A stretch of 10,029 nucleotides of DNA. Origin: Streptosporangiaceae bacterium (GTDB taxonomy: Bacteria; Actinomycetota; Actinomycetes; Streptosporangiales; Streptosporangiaceae). The stretch spans positions 1-10,029 of the forward strand of contig JASIGD010000114.1 in assembly GCA_030045295.1 (NCBI GenBank), in the 5' to 3' direction. Numbering within the stretch: position 1 is the first letter of the stretch; each line of letters starts with the position of its first letter. Positions 1 to 6,596 of the stretch are shown piece by piece. A program made the translations under genes and the position numbers. The notes beneath the pieces were generated by a model, which saw only the letters and a list, made by a program, of their open reading frames with translations, was not told where the DNA came from and did no database searches.

Positions 1-476
1 GGCGCCTGCGTTCCGGCGGGGCGCACCGGCTGGCGATCGGCGGGGGCGACGGGCAGCAGCTTGCGGCGATCCCTGGCGGTGTGCGCGGGGCGGCGGCGGC
101 CGACCAGCACGTCGTCCAGGCGCGCGCCGATGTCGGCGTAGTCGTCGAAGCTGAGGATCTGCGCCTCGGGCAGCTCATCGGCGAGCTCAGCGCCGTACCG
201 TTCGGCCAGGCAGCCGACCGCGGCGACCTTCGCCCCCGACTCCGCGGCGGACAGCAGTTCGGCGATGGATTCCTGTTTGGCCGCCTGGATGAAGCCGCAG
301 GTGTTCACCAGCACCACGCTGGCCGTATCGGCTGAGGTCAGGTCCCAGCCGGACGCGGTTAGGCGCGCCGCCAGCTCTTCGGAATCGACCTCGTTGCGGG
401 CGCAGCCGAGCGTGACCAGGCTGACCGTCCGCGGCGCGGACCCGGCAGCCTGTCCAGACCCGGAAGGTGGAGACAC
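1..476 (-). CDS. rimO: Ribosomal protein S12 methylthiotransferase RimO, N-terminal part
   Basis: Partial gene: 158 residues are visible and the rest lies beyond base 1. RimO is a radical-SAM enzyme that adds a methylthio group to the conserved aspartate of ribosomal protein S12. The visible part is the N-terminal UPF0004/MTTase domain, with its three iron-sulfur ligands in their usual settings: Cys25 in [13 protein letters not shown], Cys60 in NTCGF and Cys89 in GCLAERYG. The radical-SAM CxxxCxxC motif and TRAM domain would be off the window. The [13 protein letters not shown] context favours RimO over MiaB. The start is the GTG at 474-476, the only start codon between the upstream in-frame TAG (486-488) and the first conserved residues. 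No good Shine-Dalgarno precedes it. It lies 9 bases after the RodZ-like gene and in the same frame, so it is probably translated from the same mRNA. The order ftsK, rodZ-like, rimO is the usual actinobacterial one. Confidence 0.93.
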   Translation of the reverse strand, partial: MSPPSGSGQAAGSAPRTVSLVTLGCARNEVDSEELAARLTASGWDLTSADTASVVLVNTCGFIQAAKQESIAELLSAAESGAKVAAVGCLAERYGAELADELPEAQILSFDDYADIGARLDDVLVGRRRPAHTARDRRKLLPVAPADRQPVRPAGTQA

Positions 477-485
477 ACCGAGAGC

Positions 486-1298
486 CTATGCGACGTGCCT
501 GGCGGGCTGGCCCGAGGCCGCGGGCTGGCCCGAGGCTAACGTCGACGTCGAGCTCGACGCGGAGCTCGACTGAGGGCTGAAGCTCAAGGTCACGGGGAAG
601 AGGGTATTGATCGGCTGTTTCTTGCCGTTCACGGTGAGGGTGACCGCGCCCGGGTTGCCCAGGCGGATGTCAACGCTTTCTTGTTCCGTCCAGGTCATCG
701 AGCTGCCCGCCGAGACGGTTCCTATGTAGATCTGCGATCCGTCGCTGGCCCTGGTGAGCAGGACCCAGCAGTCCTCCGATCCGGCGGCAACGTTGATCAC
801 GACGTCGGACGGCGTGGGGGACGGCTTGGTGGTCGGCGTCGGACTGGCCGTCGGGTGGGTGCTGGGCCGCGCCGTGGTCGCGGACGTCGAGGCAGCGAGG
901 TGGTGCCCGGAGTTCTTGTCGCGCTTGGAGATCAGGTGATAGGCGCTGTACCCGATGACGGCGAGCAGCACCAAGATCACGATCAGGGCGAGGCTGGGCG
1001 AGCGCCGTTCGCGGATCTTGACCGGCCTGGAGGGCTCGAATACGTCGGCTGCCCGCATCGGGTGGAGCGGGCCGTGCTCGGCGTCGTACTCGCTGATCAG
1101 CGGGGCCGGGTCGGTGCCCACGACCGCCGCGATGCTGCGGATATGACCGCGCGCGTAGAAATCGCCGCCGCAGGCGGCGAAGTCGTCCCGCTCGATGTCC
1201 CGGATGATCGATTCCCTGATCCGGGTCTGCTGGCTGACCTCGGCGACGGTGAGACCGGCCTGACGGCGCGCGTCCGCCAGCGTTTCACCGATGCTCAC
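486..1298 (-). CDS. RodZ-like membrane-anchored helix-turn-helix protein (HTH_25 / DUF4115)
   Basis: 270-residue protein. Residues 1-70 form an HTH_25-type helix-turn-helix (GETLADARRQAGLTVAEVSQ, then RESIIRDIERDDF and FYARGHIRSIA), as in RodZ. Residues about 101-123 are one transmembrane helix followed by the basic SKRDK, which suggests a cytoplasmic N-terminus and an outside C-terminus. Residues 133-165 are a Ser/Thr/Pro-rich linker. Residues 166-240 match the C-terminal DUF4115 domain (DCWVLLTRASDG, then IRLGNPGAVTLTVNG). RodZ links MreB to the cell-wall machinery in rods, but the role of these actinobacterial homologues is less clear. An unconserved Ser/Ala tail (241-270) ends in a tandem ASGQPA repeat. 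The GTG start at 1298 is supported by a GGAGG at 1305-1309 with 6 bases spacing. A 103-base gap separates it from ftsK. It contains TAGACT, a weak -10-like hexamer, so it may have its own promoter. Family assignment is firm; role is inferred. Confidence 0.88.
   Translation of the reverse strand: MSIGETLADARRQAGLTVAEVSQQTRIRESIIRDIERDDFAACGGDFYARGHIRSIAAVVGTDPAPLISEYDAEHGPLHPMRAADVFEPSRPVKIRERRSPSLALIVILVLLAVIGYSAYHLISKRDKNSGHHLAASTSATTARPSTHPTASPTPTTKPSPTPSDVVINVAAGSEDCWVLLTRASDGSQIYIGTVSAGSSMTWTEQESVDIRLGNPGAVTLTVNGKKQPINTLFPVTLSFSPQSSSASSSTSTLASGQPAASGQPARHVA
502..537 (-). repeat. 18-base tandem duplication in the 3' end of the RodZ-like gene
   Basis: Two adjacent 18-base copies (502-519 and 520-537) match at 17 of 18 bases and encode ASGQPA twice (residues 255-266), near the C-terminus. 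The length is a multiple of three, so the frame is kept. Likely a recent slippage duplication in an unconstrained tail. Confidence 0.8.
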
Positions 1299-1304
1299 GC
1301 TGCG

Positions 1305-1309
1305 CCTCC
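1305..1309 (-). promoter_or_regulatory. Ribosome binding site of the RodZ-like gene
   Basis: GGAGG on the minus strand lies 6 bases before the GTG at 1298. This fixes that start. It is one of only two convincing Shine-Dalgarno sites in the window. Confidence 0.75.
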
Positions 1310-1401
1310 AGCTGCATTCGTCGGGACATCACCAAGTCTAGACAGCAACCAGCCCGGGGGCGGTGAAGGGACGGTGCCAGTTCTGCGTCGATCAGCCACG
1401 C

Positions 1402-4113
1402 TCAGTCGCCGCGCAGCGAGGCGAGGGTGTCGTCGAGGTCGTCCGGCCTGACCAGCACGTCGCGGGCCTTCGAGCCCTCGCTGGGCCCGACGATCCCCCG
1501 GCTTTCCAGCAGGTCCATCAGCCGCCCGGCCTTCGCGAAACCGACCCGCAGCTTGCGCTGCAGCATCGACGTCGACCCGAACTGGGTGGTGATGATCAGC
1601 TCCGCCGCCTGCATGAGCAGGTCGAGGTCGTCGCCGATGTCCGCGTCGATCTCGCGGGTGCGTTCCGGGCCGGCGGCGACGTCGTCACGGTAGTCCGGCT
1701 CGGCCTGCTTCTTGCAGTGCGCGACGATCTCGCGGATCTCCTTCTCCGACACGAAGGCGTTCTGCAGCCGGATCGGCTTGGACGCCCCCATCGGCAGGAA
1801 CAGCGCGTCGCCCTGCCCGACCAGCTTCTCCGCCCCGGGCTGGTCCAGGATGACCCGGGAGTCGGCCAGGCTGGAGGTCGAGAAGGCCAGCCGGGACGGG
1901 ACGTTCGCCTTGATCAGGCCGGTTACCACGTCCACGCTCGGCCGCTGGGTGGCCAGGACCAGGTGGATGCCCGCGGCCCGGGCCAGCTGGGTGGTCCGGA
2001 CCACGGCGTCCTCGACGTCACGGGGCGCGACCATCATCAGGTCCGACAGCTCGTCCACGATCACCAGCAGGTACGGATACGGCAGGTACACCCTGTCGCT
2101 GCCGGGCGGCGGCGTCAGCCGCCCGGCGCGGACCGCCTTGTTGAAGTCGTCGACGTGCCGGAACCCCCCGGCCGCCAGGTCGTCGTAACGGCGCTCCATC
2201 TCGCCGACCACCCATTCGAGCGCCTCGGCCGCCTTCTTGGGGCTGGTGATGATCGGCGTGATCAGGTGCGGGATGCCGTCGTAGATGCTCAGCTCCACCC
2301 GCTTGGGGTCGATCAGGATCATCCGTACCTCGTCGGGCGTGGCCCGGGTCAAGATCGAGCTGATGAAGCTATTCAGGCAGACCGACTTGCCCGCACCGGT
2401 CGCCCCGGCGATCAGCAGGTGCGGCATCTTGGCCAGGTTGGCGACCAGCACCCGGCCCTCAACGTCCTTGCCCAGGCCCACGACCATCGGGTGGTGGTCG
2501 CCGATCGCCACCTGCGACTTGAGCACGTCCCCCAGGGTGACGATCTCCTTGTCCGCGTTGGGGATCTCCACCCCGATCAGGGACCGGCCCGGGATCGGCG
2601 AGACGATCCGCACGTCCGCGCTCTTCACCGTGTAGGCGATGTTCTTCGACAGCGAGGTGACGCGCTCCACCTTGACGCCGGGGTCGAGCTCGATCTCGTA
2701 CCTGGTCACGGTCGGCCCGCGGCTGAAGCCGGTGACCTGGGCGTCCACGTTGAACTGCTCGAAGACATCGGTCAGCGCCTCGACCACGATCTCGTTGGCC
2801 CGGGTCCGCTGCTTCGGCGCCGTGCCCGGCCGCAGCAGCGCCACGGGCGGCAGGGTGTACCCGCCGAGCGCGGCGCCGGTCAGCGTGAGCTGTTCGGGCC
2901 GCCCGGCCGAGACCGACGGCGCGGCTGGGGGTTGGGTTCCGGCCTGGCGCGCTCCGCCGTCGGGTGCGCCGGCCTCCTGCGGACCCGCTGACCCGAAGCT
3001 GAGCGCCTCGATCAGGCCGTCCGTGCCGTCTGGGCGCTTCACGCCTGGATGGAGACCCGCGGGGTCCGCGCCGGCGGCCGTGTTCGGCTCGTCCTTCCGC
3101 TTCTGCTGGTCGAGCAGGGGGGTGTCGTAGGGCTTGACGCGGTCGCCGGCTTCGAGGGCCGGGCGGAGCCTGACGTTCTTGCCGACCTGGCCGCGGGCCC
3201 GGCCGGTGCCCGCCTCGTAGTCCGCGTCGATTTCCAGGCCTTCGTCGTCTTGCGCCGGAACCTCGTGCCCGAACACCTGGCGCAGGCGGGACAGGCGTTC
3301 GGGTATCCGGTGCAGCGGGGTGCCGGTGATGACCAGGACGCCGAACAGGGCCAGCAGCGTGAGCAGCGGGGCCGCCACCCACGGCGTCAGCGCCCTGGCC
3401 GCCGGTCCCCCGACTCCGTACCCCACGAAGCCGCCCGCCGCGCGCATCGCCGCGGCGTCAGAAGGACGCGGCGCCCCCTTGGCCACCTCGAGCAGGCCGG
3501 CCAGGCCGAGGATCAGCGCGGTCCAGCCGATCGCGGCCCGGGCCGTGTCCGAATTACGGTCGGGGTGGCGCAGGAACCGCCAGGCGAGCAGCGCGACGAG
3601 CAGCGGTATCAGCCCCGCCAGCGAGCCGAGCGCGTCGTCGGCCACCTTCTGGATGTCGCGCCCGACCGCGTTGTCCATCCGGACCCACAGGCTGGCCGCG
3701 AGCACGATCGCCGCCCCGAGCGTGATCAGGCCGATGCCGTCCCGGCGGTGATGCGGATCCAGGTCACGCGCGCCGCGGCCGATCGACCGGGCCGCGAAGC
3801 CGACCGACCCGGCGAGCACCATCCAGGCACCCGCGGCGGCCCGGCCGATCCACCCGATCAGGATCACGACCGGATCACGCGCACCAGCGGTCCGCTGCGC
3901 CGGACGGCGCCTCGCCGGACCCGGCCTTCCGGCCTTGCCCTTTTTCTTCTTTTTCCCCGAACGGCCGGTGATACCCCGCGTCGGTCCGCCGCTTGCCTTC
4001 CGGCGCGGCGCATCGCCGGACCGGCGCGCCGAAGCCCCGCGGCCGCCTGAGCCCGGCGGGCTGGCTAGCCCGACGGGCCGACCGTCGGTTTCGTTGCGGG
4101 CACGGGTCGCCAC
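1402..4113 (-). CDS. ftsK: DNA translocase FtsK/SpoIIIE
   Basis: Septal DNA pump that clears chromosomal DNA from the closing division site; 903 residues from the chosen start. Residues 1-80 are a basic, disordered N-terminus containing KKKKKGK. About four to five membrane helices lie between residues 82 and 263. Residues 264-430 are a variable Pro/Gly/Ala-rich linker. The motor runs from about 434 to 800: the alpha domain (ANEIVVEALTDVFEQF), the beta RecA-like ATPase with Walker A GATGAGKS (570-577), and Walker B LLVIVDELSD with Asp687/Glu688, then ATQRPSVDVVTGLIKAN. Residues 830-900 are the gamma winged helix that reads polar DNA sequences (QFGSTSMLQRKLRVGFAKAGRL). The reading frame stays open far upstream, opposite the dehydrogenase, but conservation stops here. 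I chose GTG 4111-4113 (MATRARNE) because it sits 8 bases after a -10 hexamer with a well-spaced -35, implying a leaderless mRNA. GTG 4117-4119 or an ATG near 4183 are alternatives. Confidence 0.95.
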   Translation of the reverse strand: MATRARNETDGRPVGLASPPGSGGRGASARRSGDAPRRKASGGPTRGITGRSGKKKKKGKAGRPGPARRRPAQRTAGARDPVVILIGWIGRAAAGAWMVLAGSVGFAARSIGRGARDLDPHHRRDGIGLITLGAAIVLAASLWVRMDNAVGRDIQKVADDALGSLAGLIPLLVALLAWRFLRHPDRNSDTARAAIGWTALILGLAGLLEVAKGAPRPSDAAAMRAAGGFVGYGVGGPAARALTPWVAAPLLTLLALFGVLVITGTPLHRIPERLSRLRQVFGHEVPAQDDEGLEIDADYEAGTGRARGQVGKNVRLRPALEAGDRVKPYDTPLLDQQKRKDEPNTAAGADPAGLHPGVKRPDGTDGLIEALSFGSAGPQEAGAPDGGARQAGTQPPAAPSVSAGRPEQLTLTGAALGGYTLPPVALLRPGTAPKQRTRANEIVVEALTDVFEQFNVDAQVTGFSRGPTVTRYEIELDPGVKVERVTSLSKNIAYTVKSADVRIVSPIPGRSLIGVEIPNADKEIVTLGDVLKSQVAIGDHHPMVVGLGKDVEGRVLVANLAKMPHLLIAGATGAGKSVCLNSFISSILTRATPDEVRMILIDPKRVELSIYDGIPHLITPIITSPKKAAEALEWVVGEMERRYDDLAAGGFRHVDDFNKAVRAGRLTPPPGSDRVYLPYPYLLVIVDELSDLMMVAPRDVEDAVVRTTQLARAAGIHLVLATQRPSVDVVTGLIKANVPSRLAFSTSSLADSRVILDQPGAEKLVGQGDALFLPMGASKPIRLQNAFVSEKEIREIVAHCKKQAEPDYRDDVAAGPERTREIDADIGDDLDLLMQAAELIITTQFGSTSMLQRKLRVGFAKAGRLMDLLESRGIVGPSEGSKARDVLVRPDDLDDTLASLRGD

Positions 4114-4121
4114 ATTCACAA

Positions 4122-4150
4122 ACGTTACGAGTACCCACGGTCGGTCCCAA
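4122..4150 (-). promoter_or_regulatory. Putative ftsK promoter (leaderless)
   Basis: On the minus strand, TTGGGA (4150-4145), a 17-base spacer and TAACGT (4127-4122) fit the housekeeping-sigma pattern TTGACA/TANNNT. The proposed GTG start at 4113 lies 8 bases past the -10, where transcription would begin, so the message would have essentially no 5' leader. No Shine-Dalgarno is visible, which agrees. Predicted only. Confidence 0.5.
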
Positions 4151-4272
4151 GCAACCCGCCCGCGTGTCGCCCGGGTCCCCATCAGGGATAGCGGCCGGGA
4201 GTACCACCGTCCGTTCGGGCCAAAGATTTTCCCGGGGTTCGGCGGCTTTCCTTGGAGCGTGACGTTGCGCGG

Positions 4273-4278
4273 TAAGGT
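4273..4278 (+). promoter_or_regulatory. Putative -10 element of the dehydrogenase gene (leaderless)
   Basis: TAAGGT ends 6 bases before the ATG at 4285, the spacing expected if transcription starts on the A of the start codon. A weak -35-like TTGGAG lies at 4252-4257 with a short 15-base spacer. No Shine-Dalgarno is seen just before the ATG. It is divergent from the ftsK promoter in the same 171-base intergenic region. Confidence 0.42.
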
Positions 4279-4284
4279 CAGCAC

Positions 4285-5274
4285 ATGCGGGTCGCGATCC
4301 TCGATGACTACCAGCAGGTCGCCCTGGCCAGCGCCGACTGGTCCGCGGTGCGCGAACTGGCCGAGATCGACGTCTTCGCTCAGCCCATCGGGAGGACCGA
4401 GGCGCTGGTCAGCGCCCTCGAGCCGTACGACGTCATCGTGGCGATGCGGGAGCGGACGGCCTTCGACGCCGAACGGCTGAACCGACTCCCGCGGCTGCGG
4501 TTGCTGGTCACCACGGGCATGGCGAACGCGTCGATCGACCTGGCCACGGCGGCCGAGCGCGGCATCACCGTGTCCGGCACGGGCGGTGTCGGCAGCCCGA
4601 CCGCGGAGCTGACCTGGGGACTCATCCTCGCGCTGGTCCGGCATATACCCGAGGAAGACCGGCGGATGAAGATGGCCGGGCGGGCCGGAGGGGCGGCGCT
4701 GCCGATCGGCGGGGGTTGGCAGCAGACGGTCGGCACCGGCCTCGACGGCAAGCGGCTGGGCGTGGTCGGCCTCGGTCACCAGGGCCACAAGGTCGCGTCT
4801 ATCGGCCGGGCGTTCGGCATGAAGGTGGTGGCCTGGAGCCAGAACCTGGACCCGGAACACGCTAAGAAGGCGCACGTCAAGCCGGTCGGCAAGGAGGAGC
4901 TGTTCTCCTCCTCGGACGTGGTGACCGTGCACTATAAGCTGAGCCCGCGCAGCGTGGGGCTGGTCGGCGAGGCGGAGCTGGCCCTGATGAAGCCGTCCGC
5001 CTACCTGGTGAACACGTCCCGCGGTCCTCTCGTGGACGAAGCGGCGCTGCTCGCCGCGCTGCGTTCGGGGTCGATCGCGGGCGCGGCCCTTGACGTGTAC
5101 GACGTCGAGCCGCTGCCGCTGTCTGATCCGCTGCGATCCCTGCCCAACGTGGTGCTGACCCCGCACCTCGGCTACGTCACCGAAGAGTCCTACCAGGTCT
5201 TCTACGGTGAGGCCGCGGAGGACATCGTGGCGTTCGCCAAGGGTTCGCCGGTGCGGGTCCTTCCGGCCAGCTGA
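4285..5274 (+). CDS. D-2-hydroxyacid dehydrogenase family protein (NAD(P)-dependent)
   Basis: 329-residue oxidoreductase of the D-isomer-specific 2-hydroxyacid dehydrogenase family, the usual length. It should interconvert a 2-keto acid and a D-2-hydroxy acid. The Rossmann nucleotide-binding loop is GLGHQG (162-167), followed by AFGMKVVAWS. The catalytic Arg246 is in NTSRGPLVDEAAL, Glu275 in LDVYDVEPLP and His294 in LTPHLGYVTEESY, so the triad is intact. Substrate cannot be deduced: glyoxylate/hydroxypyruvate reductase-like or an uncharacterised paralogue are both possible. 3-Phosphoglycerate dehydrogenase is unlikely because no C-terminal ACT domain is present. It is the only plus-strand gene, divergent from ftsK and convergent with the AbiEi-like gene, whose 3' end overlaps its last 73 bases. 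The ATG at 4285 directly starts the conserved RVAILDDYQ strand. It is not obviously linked to the functions of its neighbours. Confidence 0.92.
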   Translation: MRVAILDDYQQVALASADWSAVRELAEIDVFAQPIGRTEALVSALEPYDVIVAMRERTAFDAERLNRLPRLRLLVTTGMANASIDLATAAERGITVSGTGGVGSPTAELTWGLILALVRHIPEEDRRMKMAGRAGGAALPIGGGWQQTVGTGLDGKRLGVVGLGHQGHKVASIGRAFGMKVVAWSQNLDPEHAKKAHVKPVGKEELFSSSDVVTVHYKLSPRSVGLVGEAELALMKPSAYLVNTSRGPLVDEAALLAALRSGSIAGAALDVYDVEPLPLSDPLRSLPNVVLTPHLGYVTEESYQVFYGEAAEDIVAFAKGSPVRVLPAS

Positions 5275-6248
5275 GGGCCTGTGCGGCCGGTCGGGGCGGG
5301 AATGGTGCGCAGGCCCAGCGGCGGCCGACCGCGCGCCCCCTCGAGTGCGCGCCGGATATCCGCTACGACCTCGGCGGGCTGAGCGCGGATCTGCTTGGGA
5401 GTGAACCGGAGCACGATCATCTGGTGCCTGGCCATTCGGCGCCCCCGGGTGAGCGTTTTCTCGTGATCCTCCGGAGACATGTGCCATTCCTTGGAGTCGA
5501 CCTCAACCGCCACGCCGAGCTCGGGCCACCACGCGTCGGGCTGCGCTACGAAGGTGCCGGCCGCGAACACCATCGCGTTGAACAACGGCATGGGCAGGCC
5601 CGATCTGGCGAGCAGGTCCTTGAGGTCCCCTTCCGCAGCCGACCTGATGCCGTCGGCGACGTCGGTCAGCGCCTCGCGGAACAGCGCCGACCCGGCCCTG
5701 GCCCCGGCGGTCAGCTCCGCCCAGAGCTGTGCTACCGCACAGCTGCCGCGCTGCACGGCGTCCGCCACGACCGCCCGCACGTCCCGCAGGCTGGTCAGCT
5801 CGTGCACCGCATCGGCCACAGCCCGGGCCGGAAGGGCGTACCGCAGCGGGCCAAGCCGCCCGGACCGTTCCGGCATGCGTGACGTTCGGTGCACGCGAAC
5901 GAAAGCCACGTCTCGTCGTTTCCGCGACCACGGGATCAAGATGTCAACAAGCTCCGTGGACGGCCCGCGGATGCCGTAGTAACGCAACGCCGAAAGACCT
6001 GTGATCAGGCTCCCGCGCCCCGCGTACAGCATCGTGGCCATTTCCTGCTGAGCCACTGTGGGCGTCCCGGTTACGGCGACGTAGACGCCGGGCAAGATGC
6101 CGATCCACTGGCCTCCGGGACGGAGGCGGTGCCGCAACGCGTTGCTGGTGACGCCGGCCGCCAGCGCCTGATCGCGGGCCACTACGTTGATCTGGCGGTC
6201 GAGGATCTTCGCGAGAGCATCTCGATCAATGCGCGTTGTGCGAGTCAT
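5202..6248 (-). CDS. AbiEi-like wHTH protein with DUF559-like (PD-(D/E)XK) C-terminal domain
   Basis: 348-residue protein of a family common and often multi-copy in actinobacteria. The N-terminus (about 10-60; residues 22-41 NVVARDQALAAGVTSNALRH, then GILPGVYVA) resembles the AbiEi antitoxin winged-helix domain. The middle (65-200) resembles the AbiEi body (LITGLSALRYYGIRG, VDILIPWSRK, ARAVADAVHEL). The C-terminus (203-300) looks like a DUF559/Vsr-like nuclease fold: Glu206 in AAEGDL, Asp238 in PDAWWPE, Glu249 in VAVEVDSKEWH, and a late MIVLRFTPKQI strand. The acidic residues are present, so a nuclease core is possible but unproven. No AbiEii nucleotidyltransferase toxin lies beside it, so it is an orphan. 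The ATG at 6248 directly follows an in-frame TGA, which makes it the first possible start. No clear Shine-Dalgarno is seen. The last 23 or so residues are unconserved, Pro/Thr/Gly-rich and encoded antisense to the dehydrogenase. Cellular role unknown. Confidence 0.82.
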   Translation of the reverse strand: MTRTTRIDRDALAKILDRQINVVARDQALAAGVTSNALRHRLRPGGQWIGILPGVYVAVTGTPTVAQQEMATMLYAGRGSLITGLSALRYYGIRGPSTELVDILIPWSRKRRDVAFVRVHRTSRMPERSGRLGPLRYALPARAVADAVHELTSLRDVRAVVADAVQRGSCAVAQLWAELTAGARAGSALFREALTDVADGIRSAAEGDLKDLLARSGLPMPLFNAMVFAAGTFVAQPDAWWPELGVAVEVDSKEWHMSPEDHEKTLTRGRRMARHQMIVLRFTPKQIRAQPAEVVADIRRALEGARGRPPLGLRTIPAPTGRTGPQLAGRTRTGEPLANATMSSAASP

Positions 6249-6355
6249 TCATGCATCATGGCGAGGAGGTACGACAAAGAGCCGCGCCTCAAATACGCGC
6301 AAGAATGCGCAAAAGCCACTTTCAGGACAAAACTTCATCCGGATCTGTCTCGTCT

Positions 6356-6415
6356 AACCACATCGTTGGCCCCGTGATGTTGTTCTAACCACATCGCGGG
6401 GCCAACGATGTGGTT
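6356..6415. repeat. Double-hairpin element: two 29-base palindromic units in inverted orientation (REP/BIME-like)
   Basis: Unit 1 (6356-6384) is AACCACATCG, loop TTGGCCCCG, then TGATGTTGTT. Unit 2 (6387-6415) is AACCACATCG, loop CGGGGCCAA, then CGATGTGGTT. Two bases (CT) separate them. Unit 2 is a perfect 10-base stem with a 9-base loop. Unit 1 has the same stem with one mismatch and one G-T pair. The reverse complement of unit 2 matches unit 1 at 27 of 29 bases, so the loops are exact complements. The same bases can instead form one long hairpin with a perfect 19-base stem (6356-6374 with 6397-6415) and a 22-base loop. It lies 182 bases past the rnjA stop and 108 bases before the AbiEi-like start. 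No U-run follows on either strand. It could be a REP-type repeat, an operator or an RNA processing/termination structure. Confidence 0.85.
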
Positions 6416-6510
6416 CTGGGCGTTCCGGTTGCGGGACAGTTGGGATGAATGGGGCTTTCGGGTATCACGAGGTCGTGCGGGGACCTGGAGTAGCGCGGTC
6501 ACGCCGAGAG

Positions 6511-6554
6511 CGGCGGGCACCGCCGGGCGCCGGGCGGGTCCCGGCTTGGCCGGG
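6511..6554. terminator. GC-rich stem-loops downstream of rnjA
   Basis: Two small perfect hairpins: CGGCGG-GCA-CCGCCG (6511-6525) and CCCGGC-TTG-GCCGGG (6540-6554), 43 to 86 bases after the rnjA stop. Neither is followed by a U-run. In GC-rich actinobacteria such hairpins can stop or stabilise transcripts, but stems of 6 bases in this base composition may also be chance. The weakest structural call here. Confidence 0.25.
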
Positions 6555-6596
6555 CGGGCCTGGCGGGGCTGGCTAAGCGGGACGGGCTTGGCGGGG

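Larger units (their letters stand above)
6249..6596. other. Gene-free region between rnjA and the AbiEi-like gene
   Basis: 348 bases without a credible gene. From 6249 to 6355 it is noticeably less GC-rich than the rest of the window and should carry the promoter of the AbiEi-like gene. The best I can see is a weak pair, TTGTCC - 17 bases - CATTCT, on the minus strand near 6306-6334. From 6356 to 6415 is the double-hairpin element. From about 6490 to 6600 it is very GC-rich with small hairpins and short direct repeats, likely the 3' untranslated part of the dapA-rnjA message. A plus-strand open frame crosses it into the region opposite rnjA, but it shows no recognisable protein sequence. Confidence 0.6.

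Noticed and set aside
1363..2991. Long plus-strand open frame (over 500 codons) opposite ftsK
   Set aside because: It is antisense to a clear FtsK motor domain and is rich in Arg, Asp, Gly, Val and His with no recognisable motif, as expected from GC-rich codon bias on the other strand.
4114..5487. Extension of the ftsK frame upstream to 5487
   Set aside because: The added part is antisense to the dehydrogenase and has no FtsK similarity; a promoter-like sequence lies at 4122-4150 and would be inside the gene.
6353..6396. Possible CRISPR-like repeats (TCTAACCACATCG twice, 31 bases apart)
   Set aside because: Only two direct copies, which are explained by the inverted double-hairpin arrangement; no further repeats or spacers, and no cas genes.
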